A program made the translations under genes and the position numbers. Shown here piece by piece: positions 12,725 through 25,074 of a stretch of DNA of 64,000 nucleotides. Position 1 is the first letter of the stretch. Every line of letters starts with the position of its first letter. This stretch comes from Xenopus tropicalis (taxonomy: Eukaryota > Chordata > Amphibia > Anura > Pipidae), in assembly GCF_000004195.4 (NCBI RefSeq), contig NC_030677.2:46811142-46875141 (forward strand). Direction: 5' to 3'. The notes beneath the pieces are model-generated. The model worked only from the letters and a program-made list of their open reading frames with translations, was not told where the DNA came from and did no database searches.

Positions 12725-13495
12725 TTACATAGTTAAGTAGGGCTGGAAAAAGTCCTAAAATCCATCAAGTTCAACCCCTCCAAGCTTACACACATAAACT
12801 TATAATAACCTATGTATACACAAACAAACTATATATTAGGGATGCACCGAATCCACTTTTTTGGATTTGGCTGAACCCTTCGTAAAGTATTTGGCCAAAC
12901 CGAATCCGAATCTTAATTAGCATATGCTAATTAGGTTTTGGAAGGGTTAAATCTGGGAAAAATGTTCAACTTCCGTGTTTAAGTGACAAAAGTCACGTGA
13001 TTTTTAGGATTCAATTTTGGTTTGGCCAGAGGCATGGATTCGGCCAACTCCTGCTGAAAAAAGGCAGAATCTTGGCCAAACTGAATTCTAGGTTCGTTGC
13101 ATCCCTATTATATTTACCAAAATCAATACTAATTGTACATTTTAGTATCACAATAGCTTTGCATATTATACTTGTTCATTAAATCATTAACAGAATCTGC
13201 CATCACAACATCACTAGGAAGGGCATTCCCCAACCTCACTGCCCTCAACCGTGAAAAACCACCTACGCTGGGAAAAAAATAACATCCCCTATCTGCCTAT
13301 AATCCCCTCTAATGTACTTGTACAGAGTAATCATGTCCCCTCGCAAGCGCCTCTTTTCCAGAGAAAACAACCCCAACCTCGACAGTCTCACCTCATAGCT
13401 TAAATCTTCCATCCCCTTAACCAGTTTAGTTGCAGTCTCTGCACTCTCTCCAGCTCATTAATATCTTTCTTAAGGACTGGAGCGGTGAGGCCTTG
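12725..13495 (-). mobile_element. CR1/L2-type LINE 3' fragment, split by a MITE
   Basis: The minus strand encodes the C-terminal end of a CR1/L2 reverse transcriptase protein. Around 13300-13370 it reads LEKRRLRGDMITLYKYI, a hallmark of this clade, followed by an in-frame stop and then the degraded tail with NALPSDVV (about 13210-13240). The 3' terminal block (tccatcaagttcaacccctc on the plus strand) sits at 12758-12780. A 267-bp MITE at 12839-13105 interrupts the 3' untranslated part, so the LINE is older. It is 5'-truncated and not functional. Confidence 0.85.
12839..13105. mobile_element. MITE with 'gggatgcaccgaatcc' ends, nested in a LINE
   Basis: The left end gggatgcaccgaatccac is mirrored by ggttcgttgcatccc at the right. 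The subterminal ttggccaaaccgaatccgaa is mirrored by ttggccaaactgaattc. The middle has a small perfect palindrome, ttagcatatgctaa. Flanking bases suggest a TA-type duplication but do not settle it. Non-coding. Confidence 0.85.
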
Positions 13496-13680
13496 ATATG
13501 TAAGAGGATGATTCTTTGTAGTTCTTACTTAATCCTAACTGCAGAATATTTTATTATAATGGTAAAAATGCTGTAAATTACTCAAATGTACTGTCCAAAT
13601 CAGCTAGCAAAATGAATGGAATTTAATTACAAAAATTGTGAATCACTGTTATTCTGATGTGATTAGAAATACATTATGAT

Positions 13681-13895
13681 TAGTGATGACAAAACTGCCC
13701 CATTGTAAAACCATGGAAATAGTCACAAAATGTTGGCAAATGCATTGGAGTCAACGTGCATTTTTTTCACCACATTTTTTCTTGCACAAAATGCATTGTT
13801 GTTTTTTATTGTGCCAAAAACATGGGGTAAATAGGCAGTTTTTCTTTTGTTTTTTTCTTGCGGCAAATGTATTGGGTGTTTCTTTCTCTCAAATT
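13681..13895. mobile_element. Diverged 'agtgatgagcgaa' MITE fragment
   Basis: Opens agtgatgacaaaactgcccc and continues with the 'cattggagtcaacgtgca' phrase seen inside this family elsewhere. A second, better copy starts inside or next to it at 13896. Boundaries are uncertain. Confidence 0.5.
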
Positions 13896-14193
13896 AGTGA
13901 TGAGCGAATTATTCCTATTTTGTTTTGCCGAAAAATCTGTGAAACTGCTGAAAAATTCTCAATACAGTGAAAAATTCAGGAAACGCATTGGAAACGCATT
14001 GAATTCAATAGGCAATAAATGTTACATGGGCACATTTTTTTCAAGCAACTTTTTTTTTTTTTTTACTATAAAATGCATTAAACTCAATGGACGTTTTTTG
14101 TATGAGCGACTTTTTTGTCTTTTTTTAATTATAGTGCAGGTTCGCAAAATTTAGCTGTGAATTGGTATCAGATGGAAAAATTCACTCATCCCT
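13896..14193. mobile_element. MITE, 'agtgatgagcgaa' family
   Basis: Starts agtgatgagcgaattattcc and ends with the inverted ttcactcatccct. The interior has gaaacgcattggaaacgcat and two T-rich tracts. Open frames here are T-rich readings without coding character. Confidence 0.75.
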
Positions 14194-15300
14194 AATTACA
14201 ATTCATAAAAACTACTGTGTTTATAGGAATGTATTGTATTTATAAACATATATATTGTGTATGAATATTTAATGCTTATTACCTAAGCAATGTTACAATC
14301 AAAATGATTTCCATGTTTACAATATATATACCTAAAAAAAACAAGCACCATAGAAGCAAAACATTCAGCGTACACCTATATCTTTTATGTGTTACATCAT
14401 TTAACATTTAGCACTGTATGTCGAACTTTCACTTGCCAGAACCTCTAAAAATTAAATGGTGTCTCCGTGGTCTGCAAAGCACATGCTGTGTATTTGATGA
14501 TGTTTCATACATAGAGTTAGTACAGCTGTTTCTGGAACACTTCATACTGGGGAGCATTAAAATTGCATCTTTCATTTTTCTATACTCTTTTATAAGTATC
14601 AGATCAAAATGAATTATACAGTATTTTATTGAACCCTGTTTATTTCTACTTGGCTACAAGTTAGCAAGTTAGCAAGTTAGCAAGCATCCCTACTGTAGGG
14701 TTGCCAGATTTTCTCCTTTAAACCTTTATAAAAATGCATTGTGTGCAGGTATGTTGAAACATACAAATATGTTTACAACCTTAAATTAGGCAAATTCCAT
14801 AGCTTTGTTGGTGTTTTTTTTATAGACCTGATTTAACTAATATAAACAGTACAGTTTCTAATTCAATTCATTTTATCAGCTCACACATTGGAATGATTAA
14901 GGGAAAGGTCAGAAGCACCAAAAACCTTTAATAAAATGTATATGAATCTTAAAAAATGTCAGCAGGAATAGAGAGTTTCACCATTTATATTATTGCTCTC
15001 ACAGCCCCAGATGATGGAAAAAACAAATAGTAAAACAAATAATTAACTTTCAAAGAAGTACATACATTTTAACAGGAATCATAGCAACTTCAGCTCACTT
15101 TGGGCATGATTAAATTCAATGAGAAAAAACTATCAATCCCTGATTTTCTCATTGAAAATCTAAATTAATCTGTCCCTTTTTTCCATCTGTCTCAATCTAG
15201 ATCTAATTTAAAATACCTAAAGTATATATCCTAAAATGTCCTGATGAATTCTGCTCAATACTGGGGAACAACAAAACAAATTGCTGATGGAAGGGCATAT
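14194..15300. other. No recognised feature; small (agttagca)n repeat
   Basis: AT-rich. A short direct repeat of agttagca (about four copies, 14661-14685) is the only local structure noticed. Confidence 0.4.
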
Positions 15301-15478
15301 GCACCGGTTTGTTTTACCTAAGTTGCGCAAAGCTTCCTCCTGCAGGCAACTAAGCACGACTTGGGAAAAATGAAGCGATTCACTTTATTGCCAGTGGCAG
15401 GGCATCTCAGGGAGATTAGTTGCTTGCGGTAGCCAGTAACCACGTGTGATTAATCTCCCCACAGGCCATGAGCCTTAC
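15301..15478. mobile_element. Fragment related to the 21.7-kb palindromic MITE
   Basis: Contains gggagattagttgcttgcgg and gattaatctcccc. These match the subterminal 'gggagattagtcgcccgcg' and its inverse in the element at 21728-21978. The ends are degraded and the duplication is not visible. Confidence 0.5.
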
Positions 15479-15479
15479 G

Positions 15480-15885
15480 AAAAGAATACCACGATTTTAT
15501 TGCTCTTACAGTAAAAAGCTCTTTTCATGACTAAAAATGAAACCACTTTCTTCTAGTCTAATGGAATGTCCTTGTGTCCTCTTAAGTTTATTATTGGGAC
15601 CCGTGTACATAATATATTTACACATAGTTATAATATCTCCTCTTTAAACCTCATGTCCAGTGTAAACAATTCCAACTTGGCCAACCTTTCCTCATAACTG
15701 AGACTTTTAATGCCCTTTATCAGTTTAGCAGCTCTGGTTTGGACTTTTTCTATTTAGTTTATAACCATTTTAAGCAATGGAGACCAAAACTGCACTACTT
15801 ATTCAACATGAGGCCTTATCAGTGCTTTATAAAGAGGAAGAATCATTCGCTCCTCCTACGAGTCTATACCCGTTTAATACAGAGA
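15480..15885 (-). mobile_element. CR1-clade LINE fragment (second family)
   Basis: The minus strand reads, with stops and frame changes, LIRPHVE then QFWSPLLK, RAAKLIKGIKSLSYEERL and AKLELFTL. That order matches the C-terminal region of CR1-clade reverse transcriptases, where L-RPHLEY, QFWSP, RA-K-I-G-K-LSYEERL occur in series. It is a distinct, older family from the copy at 12725. Several stops make it a dead fragment. Confidence 0.72.
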
Positions 15886-16458
15886 ACATAAACTCATTCT
15901 AGAAAATCACAAAAAATAAACAGGAACTTGAATAAAGAGAGGAACAAAAAAGTGTGAATTGCTAGAGCAATGAGTAAAGAAATATAGCTTGTTGGAGGCA
16001 TGAAAAGACTTAGTGATGTAAAGAAATGTATAGTCACGAATACGCCATGAAAAACCTGAATAAAACATTGTAGATAGAAAACTTATTCCCACATGAAAAC
16101 ACAAATACAGCAGCATAGCATAGTTAAATATGCCTCTTATCAACAAAGAGAGCACAGCAAAGACATGCTAAGGCACTGCATTGCCCAAAACATCATGTGG
16201 AGAAAACCACCAGCTTAGAAGTGAAATACTAGTACAGAATACTCATACACCCCATACCTGAGATCTTAAACATGAATTCCTCAGGAAGATATTCATAAGA
16301 AACCACACACAGAAACCCTAGCTTGATAGTCGAATAACCTAGGCTAGAACAAGAGTAAAAGGGTCTACCTGGGAACAAGTAGAGACCAAGTTACCCACCA
16401 AAAGAATAATGAGAGTGCTCATAAAGTAACACATACTACATGTGTCAATAATGACAGA
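15886..16458. other. No recognised feature
   Basis: A-rich sequence with chance open frames. Nothing recognised. Confidence 0.4.
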
Positions 16459-16716
16459 CAGGCTTGGACTGGGCCAGTGGGACTCCAGGAAAAAACCCAG
16501 TGACCACGCTGACCCAGCCCACTCCTCTGGCTCGCCAGGTAGGCAACTGCATGTGTTGGCACCCCTCCCCCATCCAGAACTGCATGTGCCAGCTCTTCCA
16601 CCCCAGTTGCAGAGAGGGGTGAGGGTACACGGTATGGGGGGAGCAGGACTTCATGACTGGGATGGGGGGCCCAGGCGGCAGCCCCGGTGGGCCCTTGACA
16701 CGCCAATCTGACACTG
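16459..16716. mobile_element. GC-rich hAT-like MITE, 'tcggactgggcc' family
   Basis: Left end caggcttggactgggccagt; right end the inverse, cgccaatctgacactg. The interior is GC-rich with tgggcccaggcggcagcc-like segments that recur at 11617 and 19385. Ends beginning CAG suggest hAT, but I could not see an 8-bp duplication. Open frames on both strands here are proline-rich readings of the element. Confidence 0.6.
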
Positions 16717-17094
16717 ATACTGGTGGCAGACTATACAACCTTTACCAGTAGCAAGTAACATACACCAAAATAGACAGTACTTTCAGTCTTTACCTGAAGG
16801 CAAATATATCCAAAGCGGGAGTGTAATCCAGCTGAAATATTAATGTCATGTCTGAGGTTGGAAATTGGACCCAATCAAGCACTGTTTTTGGTATCTTGCC
16901 AAAAAAACTTTAAGGGGACATAAATTTGTGCAGAATTTACTCTTAATTAATGATCTCTTCATGAATATGTTGGCAAAGGGGACAGGGTAGCATTTTCTCA
17001 GGTGACAAGAAGAGATTCCCTGTCTCACATCAGAAGGCCAAACAGCCTATTTTAGTAGAAGAAGTCACCATTGCTATCTGCCCACTATCATTTT

Positions 17095-17192
17095 TTTATT
17101 TATTTTTTGTTTTTGTTTTGTTTCAATACTTATTGTACAGCACTGCGGAATATGTTGGAACTTTATAAATAAATGTTAATAATAATAATTCT
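17095..17192 (+). mobile_element. Retroposon 3' tail
   Basis: The phrase gcactgcggaatatgttgg is followed by tataaataaatgttaataat and an (aat)n tail. This looks like the 3' end of a frog or fish retroposon, where a conserved stem precedes a short simple-repeat tail. I recognise the pattern but cannot name the family. Confidence 0.4.
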
Positions 17193-19384
17193 TGTTAAGG
17201 GCATGGCTGGAGGGGCTGTCAAGGGTATATAGGGATAGAACTGACTGGCTGGAAAGGTTCTAGTTGTTGATAAATGTTTCTGAACTATTATTAGTTTACA
17301 ATGGCTCTGTAAAATGTTAAGGTGTTTGCAATCGGCAGAGCCAACCCTGCTCTTAAGAGTCATTTTGTTCTCTTGTCCTTCAAGCTAAAATTGGACTCAT
17401 TTTTTGCCATCTGCATTTGAGAAACAAAATGTGCCTTATTTTACTACCTTTACATTTTGCTAAATATTGAGTTTAACACATCAGTAAGTAACATAACACA
17501 ACACAATCCGTCTCAACAAAAATGTAAACACCCAACCAAGTCTAAATATCACAATGGCTTCCCATGCTTCCCAGCATTGTACAATTCATAGCACAAACAC
17601 AGATCATCAAGACTGAGTAGACTCAATTTCAAGAAAAATGGCACATATTAAAAATGTACAGTATAATAACTATTTATGTATTTGATATAAACCCAAAGTT
17701 TCCAGAAACACTGAATTTTTAGGTCCTTTCAGTGCGTAAAAATATACATATATTGGTGCTGTTGTTTCATATTAAATCCAGTTTCTATTCTCCGAGGGAA
17801 GCACTAACAGTTTGAGCTCAGCATGAAAGCCATCAAACACTTGAGTTGAAATTTAGATTGGGTAATTTTGTCTGCTGAAGTAGAAAAGGACATGTGGGAT
17901 AGCAACGAACAGAATGCTTAATAGAAAAAAGCAGATGTTTTAATAACTTACTGGATGGTGTTGACTAAAATATCTGCATACAAACATTTAATTAACACTA
18001 TAAATACAAACTGGAAATTTTCAATCTTTAAATTTGTAACTGTACAATTACTTGCATAAATAAGTAATGCATTGTTCCTTGGTGCTGTACTTGACCAGAT
18101 AATCTACTAATAAAATGCATGCTGAATCCATCACCCTGTGGCTTTTAGGAACTTTAGAATTTGCTTTAGGGTATTGTGCGAGTTGTAGTTCACAAGTCCT
18201 GAAGGCTTGTAAGTACTCCATGCTTTAGTATAGAACACCATTCTTGGTCTGTCCTTTAGACAATATGCGTGCTGTTGTGTTTGTACATGAATATAATATA
18301 ATACCTTCTGCTAAGCTTCAACTACCTGTCTGGTTGCAGTTGTTGAAAATAGCAGTATTATAATAGTGCTAAATTAAATATTCTGTGAGTTTTCATTCTG
18401 GAACAACAAATTGAAAATGTAAAAAAGAAAAACCCAAAACAAATATATACTATATATATATATATTCTTACTACTCTTTTTCTACAGCTCTGGGAAAATA
18501 TTGGCTCTTCATAAATAAAAGATAACAATAACCTCCAACAGGGCAGGCTTTCAAGATATCCTAACAGGAGCAAAGGTGATTCTATTTTTGACAAGTGGAT
18601 CTGTCAGAATAACTAAGCAAGTGATTGATCGCCTTGTGCTCATGAGAGACTATCCTAAAAACCTGCACTGTTGGTGGTACTGAGGGCTGAATCTGGATCC
18701 CTCTTATTTCAATTAATTTACAGTTAACAGTTGTTTTTTTCATGTAAAAAAATATGTTGTATCTGTTATTCAACACATCCTTCACATTTAGGAACTGTTT
18801 GTTTCTGCAACAGATGCTTTAGTTTAAATGCTATAAACTTGTAAACTTTTGTTTTATCCAACACTTTTCTGTATCCCCTGGATACCTACCCATTGACTTC
18901 AGAAACTTCTTTGAATGGCATCACATTTAATATTATCCCTGCACATGTTATACTGAATTATTGCACCACTACCAGTTATAGCATGCACAACATGGTTAAG
19001 GGATAGTCTTTTTTAAATTGTCAACTCAATTTTTCAAATAATTCCTTTGTTACCTAGGTATAATAGTGTCTTCTATGTTCTATGAGCATCGTTCTTTAAA
19101 AAAAAAAAAGAAAAAGAAAAGAAAAACAAGTAATACTTCAAATGATTACTTTTGTCATGAACTCATGGCAGTACTGTAGTCCCTATCTATCAAGCTGGGT
19201 GTTTTACTTTGAAGCAAATGCATCAAAGGGTGGACAGAGAATTTACCACAGTTCACAAGAAGAGAGCTCCACAGCTTTCACTTGTTTTAGATATTTTTCT
19301 GGTAAATTGTGGACAATGTCCACCCATGTCTGTTCAGCCTTGATAAAGATGCTGCTTTCAGTAGGTCAATGATATTCTATAGAC
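17193..19384. other. Long AT-rich stretch without recognised features
   Basis: About 2.2 kb with a (ta)n run near 18448-18465 and an A/G-rich tract near 19098-19126. No gene or transposon recognised. Confidence 0.4.
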
Positions 19385-19455
19385 AGGGTCGGACTGGGGG
19401 GTGCCGGGTCTACCGGGAATTCTGCCTCAGGGGCCCCTGCACCCCCCAATAGCCC
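19385..19455. mobile_element. Short GC-rich MITE fragment
   Basis: Contains cagggtcggactggggggtg and gggcccctgcacccccc, the end and interior of the family at 16459-16716. One end only is present. Confidence 0.5.
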
Positions 19456-19742
19456 CCATCACAGCATAGATGGAGCAATTTCTGTTTGGGAAAAATAAAG
19501 AGGATTCATGGAAACAAACATCAAATTTTTCAAGTTTTAACAATACTCTCAGCTCGAAAATGTGGGATTTCCAAATGTAAACTTGATACAACAATTCAAA
19601 CATTATCATGACATTTTATAAATACAACAATAATTGAGTTTAATTCGAATTTATACCATGTCAAGTTTATACGACTTTCAAGGCCAGATAAAAAAGAGTT
19701 TTAGTAAATGTGCCCCTAACTGTTGTGAGTGGCTGACATGGC

Positions 19743-19982
19743 CAGGCCCGGATTTGTGGAGAGGCCACAAAGGCCCGGGCCTAGGGCGGCAGAAACCTGG
19801 AGGCGGCATGCTGCCCCGCCGCACTAAAATCTTTTAAAATTTTTGTTCACATACGGAGCATTGGGGACTTCTCCCCACTGCTCCGTATGCAACTTTGGCT
19901 GACCGCGCATGCGCACTCGGGGGGGAGGGGGGCGTGCGAATGGGGGCGGCCTAGGGGCGGCCGGTTTAGAAATCCGGCCCTG
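19743..19982. mobile_element. 240-bp GC-rich hAT-type MITE
   Basis: Left end caggcccggatttgtgg; right end the inverse, aaatccggccctg. It is flanked by an exact 8-bp duplication, gacatggc (19735-19742 and 19983-19990). The middle is an imperfect hairpin: catacggagcattgggga is mirrored by tccccactgctccgtatg around about 4 nt. CpG-rich and non-coding. Confidence 0.92.
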
Positions 19983-19990
19983 GACATGGC

Positions 19991-21727
19991 AGAAAATATT
20001 GATAAATGTATGACAAGTGTTAGCTTGCAGAATGGTTATGCTATAAAAAGTCTGTAGACTTTTTACCTTAAGAGAGCATAATGCAACAATGGCCAGCACA
20101 GCAACTTTACTTACCGGTACATATTAATACAAGACAGTGAAAACAAATAAAATAATATTTACAATATAACAATAAAAAAATATTTAATTTTTAAATTATT
20201 TTTAAAGGCAAACTGAGAGCTGGCAATCTTTCTCTTTTGTGTACAAATTGTAGCCAAATATTGTTTCTAGCTGCTATGTAGCCTTTAAAATAAGGAACTA
20301 CTTTCAGGTGTATGTTAATAAACTGGGGCTTAAAAGCTCTCTGCTTTCTCACTAGAGCCTCTGAGCTAAGGGTAGGTGCAACATGGTCTTACTACTCGGT
20401 CACATTGTTTGCTGGGGGACTTGATTTTAATTGCATCACAGACTTATAAAGTTAATAAGCAGTGTAGGACTCACATACAATGAGGGGCCTTGACGTGGCA
20501 CGTGAGCTTACATATTTTGGCCAAAGTGTGGTATTAACACCTCATTTTTTAAAAAATTATTTTTTAAAAGAAAAGGGCTGGCAATCTTTCTCTTTCTTTT
20601 AACTGTATTCATGAGAGGCGGGCACACATCTCCCTCCAACTCTCTGCCCATCCCTAAACCTGCCCATCTGAATAACAGCAAGATATGGGCTACAAATAAA
20701 CCTGTACCAACTAGCTGCCCTATTGCAATAAGGACAGGGCTGCCTTGGGCCCACCAGCACAGAGAGCAGAACGACCTTAAATACAAGTGCTTGTTGAGTG
20801 GCATGGCACTGTTAAGTAAAAGTATCCTCCATAATGGTAGTTTCTATCTTATTCCAATAAGCATAATATGGTTGATTTTTTTTTTTTTTTTTAAATAAGC
20901 ATAATATTATTAATTTTAACTAAAAAATAAGCATAATGTGGCAGATTTTTAAAGACTTAAAAGTCATAACATAATAACTGAAGGGAGCAATAATCCACCC
21001 TGGATCAAAAAAACAAAAGGAAAATCATATGGAAAAGAAGCATAGCACAAAATGAACATTAGTTAAACAAATTGCAGATGCTACTTTATTCTTGTCCCTT
21101 ACTGTGATGAATGTGCCTCAAGCAAATCACTACAGGCCACTGCGTATTGTGCTTACTAGATCTTTTTCTATACATATGAAAATTGTTGGATTGTTTCACC
21201 CTAAACATATTTTAATTAACCAACTCATGGTTTAAGCGCTGAAATGTTGCACATTATAATTATGCAACATTTAGTTTTCACACCAACAACAGTACCATTA
21301 TGCAGATATAGTGCTATTGCTCCAAAACATAGAAATGTGAAATATATTCTATTTATACAAAGTACATTCAATGTAAAAGATAAATAATATGCAGGAGTGT
21401 TGATTCAGTTCCGTTATCTGGGGCAGCTACAGAATGGATTTCTATTCAATCAAATCATAACACAGATTTTCTTGATATACCAATCCAAAAAATGAAAGTA
21501 ATTTAAAAATTAATTAAAATATAATGGACTGTTGCCCTACACTGGTAAAATTGGGTTAAAATTGGTGTTTTTACTTCAGAAACACTACTATAGTTTGTGT
21601 AAAAGTGTAGCAATCATTTAAAGAAGAAAAGGGTCAGGTGAAATATCATATAGCTCTGTAGAATATATTGTTCTAGAGAGCTTAACTGTTACCTGCTATT
21701 TAACATGTGACATTTAGCCCTATTTAA
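19991..21727. other. AT-rich stretch with a local duplication
   Basis: gctggcaatctttctctttt and its flanking T/A-rich context occur at about 20219 and again at about 20578, so a roughly 360-bp tandem duplication may have happened. Near 20860-20935 the phrase aaataagcataat occurs three times. No gene seen. Confidence 0.4.
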
Positions 21728-21978
21728 GGGCTCTGGCACACGGGGAGATTAGTTGCCCGCGGCAAAACTCCCTGTTCGCGGACGACTAATCTCCCCGAGT
21801 TGCCTTCCCGTGCCATCCCACCGGCGAACATGTAAGTCGCCGGCGGGATGGCACACGCGGCGGCGCGATTTCCCATGTTCGCCGGTGGGATGGCGGGTCA
21901 TGGCAACTCAGGGAGATTAGTCGCCCGAGACAAGGGAGATTTTTCGCGGGCGACTAATCTCCCCGTGTGCCAGAGCCC
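21728..21978. mobile_element. 251-bp palindromic MITE, Harbinger-like (TAA duplication)
   Basis: Left end gggctctggcacacggggag; right end the inverse, ctccccgtgtgccagagccc. It is flanked by taa at 21725-21727 and 21979-21981. The subterminal gagattagt-gcccgcg is mirrored, and the middle holds repeated ccatcccaccggcgaac / gttcgccggtgggatgg blocks that can fold. A TWA-type 3-bp duplication fits PIF/Harbinger, which is inference. It is a strong GC/CpG island in AT-rich DNA. Confidence 0.88.
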
Positions 21979-22399
21979 TAAACAGCCTCCATTGCTACAA
22001 AGAAGCTTGTTTATATAAACGTTAGTAGTGTTTCTGAATCTGTTTTACCAGTGCAGGGCAACAGTACATTATATTTTAATTACTGTAAAACACATTTTTT
22101 TTGGTGTTTCTTGTTCTTTTAATGTATGTCTATGTGTCACCTATTGTTGGTTGTTGGATACTAAGGCTTATTATTTTCTTTTGGAGACTGCAAAAAAATT
22201 AAGAATGCATAGTGATAATAATTTATTGTTATCTCATTGATCAGTTACAATTTATTGGAAATAAAAAAATATATATTCAATTTCTTAACTAAAATTTCTG
22301 CATATAATCTATAATATATGTACCTCATTGGGTGGGTTCATGGCATGCAGTTTTGCTAACATTCTGTCTAGTAATGATATCAGCAGTCACATGTGTTTA

Positions 22400-22860
22400 C
22401 ATAAGTAAGGCAATGCGGATGCATTAAATCAAATGTATTCACCTATTATTAACATTCAAATTTTTGTGGTTTTAGAGTTTTTTAAAACCACAACTAAACT
22501 AACTTCCAAAAAAAAATCCACAAATGTCTTTCATTTGTCAATGAAAAAAAGCACGAATTAAAAAAAAGGTTTTAAAAAGATGTGCAACATTTTGTATTGT
22601 CGCACAAATACAAGCATAAAAAAAACTAAAAACTTCTAAAACCACGGAAAAAAAAAAATCTTCCAGTTGTAAAAAAACCACCAGCCATTGACGTCTTCAT
22701 GATCTTGACAGCTTTTAGATGGCATATTTTTTCTTTTGGATTTGTAGCCTAATAAACTGCAAAAAAAATCTAATTTTTTTACTCTGCAAAATCATATTTC
22801 AACACAAAAAAATATGTATCAAGGAAAAAAAAATCAGACGTTAGTAGATTCCCCCATAAG
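22400..22860. mobile_element. Probable decayed palindromic MITE
   Basis: Phrases such as gtggttttagagttttttaa near the left are mirrored by aaacttctaaaaccacgg further in, and cttgacagcttttagatggc recurs in related form at 27600-27660. Many A and T runs. The ends are not defined, and the right side meets the element at 22868. Confidence 0.4.
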
Positions 22861-22867
22861 ACTGATA

Positions 22868-23336
22868 GGGGCTGATTTACTAAGACACGATTTCGAATCC
22901 GAATTGGAAAAATTCCGATTGGAAACTAACATTTTGCGACTTTTTCGTATTTTTTGCGACTTTTTTGTATTTTTTGCGATTTTTTCGGCGTCTTTACGAT
23001 TTTTGCGAAAAAACGCGAGTTTTTCGTAGCCATTACAAAAGTTGCGCAAAGTCGCGATTTTTTCGTAGCGTTAACACTTGCGTGCAAAGTCGCGCCTTTT
23101 TCGTAGCGTTAAAACTTAAAAGGCGCAACGTTTCGCGCAAGTTTTAACGCTACGAAAAAATCGCGACTTTGCGCAACTTTCGTAATGGCTACGAAAAACT
23201 CGCGTTTTTTCGCAAAAATCGTAAAGACTCCGAAAAAAACGCAAAAAATACGAAAAAAATCGCAAAATTACCGATCATTACGAAAAAAACGCAATCGGAC
23301 GCATTCGGCCCGTTCGTGGGTCAGTAAATGTGCCCC
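22868..23336. mobile_element. 469-bp palindromic foldback element
   Basis: Ends are ggggctgatttac and the inverse gtaaatgtgcccc, with ata on both flanks. The whole element is a long hairpin. Left-arm blocks such as aacgcgagtttttcgtagcc and gcgcaaagtcgcgatttttt are mirrored in order on the right (gctacgaaaaactcgcg, aatcgcgactttgcgc), with the turn near 23105-23150. Its terminal sequence is shared with the element at 44031-44602. Non-coding. Confidence 0.88.
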
Positions 23337-23995
23337 ATAGTATATGGAGCTGATTCTCTTTTATTGTATTGAATTATGCAACACAACAAACTCAAAATAT
23401 AAAGCTGAATAAATAACAGGTACATTATTCTAAAAATACTTTAAAAATAAATGTATCCCTTAAGATGGGATGCTCATTTAGATTTTGGCTTTTTCTCTAT
23501 TTCTATTTTTTAGCGATTCATTATCCAGAAGCTATAGTATACAGCTTGAGTCTTTTAGTAAAGTTCATATACAGGATGATACTTAAATGACCATGTTGCA
23601 ATTTATCAGTGGCTAGAGTTCTCCTTGGCTTGATCTAAAAAAAAAAAAAAAGCATTTCACATTTTGTGGGTTTATATGCCTATAGAAACCTTGCGCAACA
23701 TTAAAAAAAAATGATTAATGTGGGAAATGAACATGATTGGAAATTCTCAGATCAGCGTTTCTTTGCAATTTATATGTCTGTCCCTATGTATTTTGACATA
23801 TGTGTAACAATTCATCAAGTTGTGATGGTCTAAACCCAGAAATGAGTAATGTGAGAAATTAACATTCCCACACACAATGCAACTGGAACTTCCCATGTCT
23901 GAGATCAGGTTTAATAAAATGTGATCTTAGAGATAATTGTTCCCCTGTATATGTTGATATATGTGAAACAATTGGGCAAGTTCTGGTGGTTTAAA
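23337..23995. other. No recognised feature
   Basis: AT-rich spacer; nothing recognised. Confidence 0.4.
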
Positions 23996-24160
23996 CCTTC
24001 AAAGTTTTTCGCCAGGCATGGAGTTTGCATACTGCAAAATAGGCGCAGTCGCATAAAAATGGGCACAGTTGCGTAAAAACGGGCGACAAATGCATTTAGC
24101 TGATTTTTCGCAGTTTCGCTAATTTTCCTGTGGTTTCCCGAATTTTTAGTGCTCTGCATT
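23996..24160. mobile_element. Fragment of the 'agtgatgagcgaa' MITE
   Basis: Contains tttttcgccaggcatggag, gggcgacaaatgcatttagc and gatttttcgcagtttcgcta, all internal phrases of this family. The terminal repeats are missing. Confidence 0.6.
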
Positions 24161-25074
24161 CTAAACAGGACATGACTATAATTGAATGTGACAAGTTGCT
24201 ATGTATATCAAATCCTAGTTTCTTTCACATGAACTAAAAGTATGTGTTTCTTTAACACTCCCAGCTATTCAAATATATGGGGTAATATAAATATGTTAAG
24301 AAATGTCATTGGTTAAAAGTTATTAGTAGTTGTTATTACAACTGAATGCAGCATTTGTTTGTCTCTTTCTGCGCTGCTGGTTTTGCAGTATTCCTCCAGC
24401 TGACATACCAGGTCCCCTAATTCCATTTATGCTTCTTCACACGTTGGTTATTCATTTACTACTTTGAAAGGGACAGACATACTTCTTTCAGTTATACTTA
24501 CAAATGCACCATATGTAATGTATACTGAAAAGTTGCTTACAGTTACATTTTATTTCATTACTCAAAGGATTACAGTCTAAGTAGATACTAACAACATTGG
24601 CAGAGGAAGGTGACTTTAATTGTAGAATGTTTACAAACATAATCTATATCCCTACTATCTTTTTTGTGTTTTTTAAAGCTGTACTTATATATTATAAATG
24701 ATAATTTACCACATGCTGCAATTTATAAATATTTAGAAGTCACCTCTGAGTTCAGTGCCCTGTATAAAGCACTTGGCCTGCAGCCTTGTGCTTTTATATG
24801 GTAAAGAAAGCCCTTGGTGGCTTCTAATATTCTTATAAATTACACATTATCTGCTATATGTTTTCTGAATAAATATGTGATGGGACACAAACTATCTGAA
24901 TAGAATTTTTATTCATTGAATGTTGAAAAAATATTTTTAACTCATCAACACACTTAAAAAGGATATGAAAGAAACACTGAAATATTTAAAACTTTCCAGA
25001 AGTTATGGGAAGGCTATAACCTGTAGAGCCCAATTTAGGCAAATAATTATCAATAATTTAGTTTTTTTTCGTGG
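24161..25074. other. No recognised feature
   Basis: AT-rich; nothing recognised. Confidence 0.4.

Noticed and set aside
16419..16738. Overlapping proline-rich frames on both strands
   Set aside because: They lie in a GC-rich MITE. GC-rich DNA has few stops, so frames open by chance.
22834..23049. Lysine/phenylalanine-rich short proteins around 22.8-23.1 kb
   Set aside because: These are readings of the A/T-run and gcgaaaaa words in the palindromic element, open on both strands.
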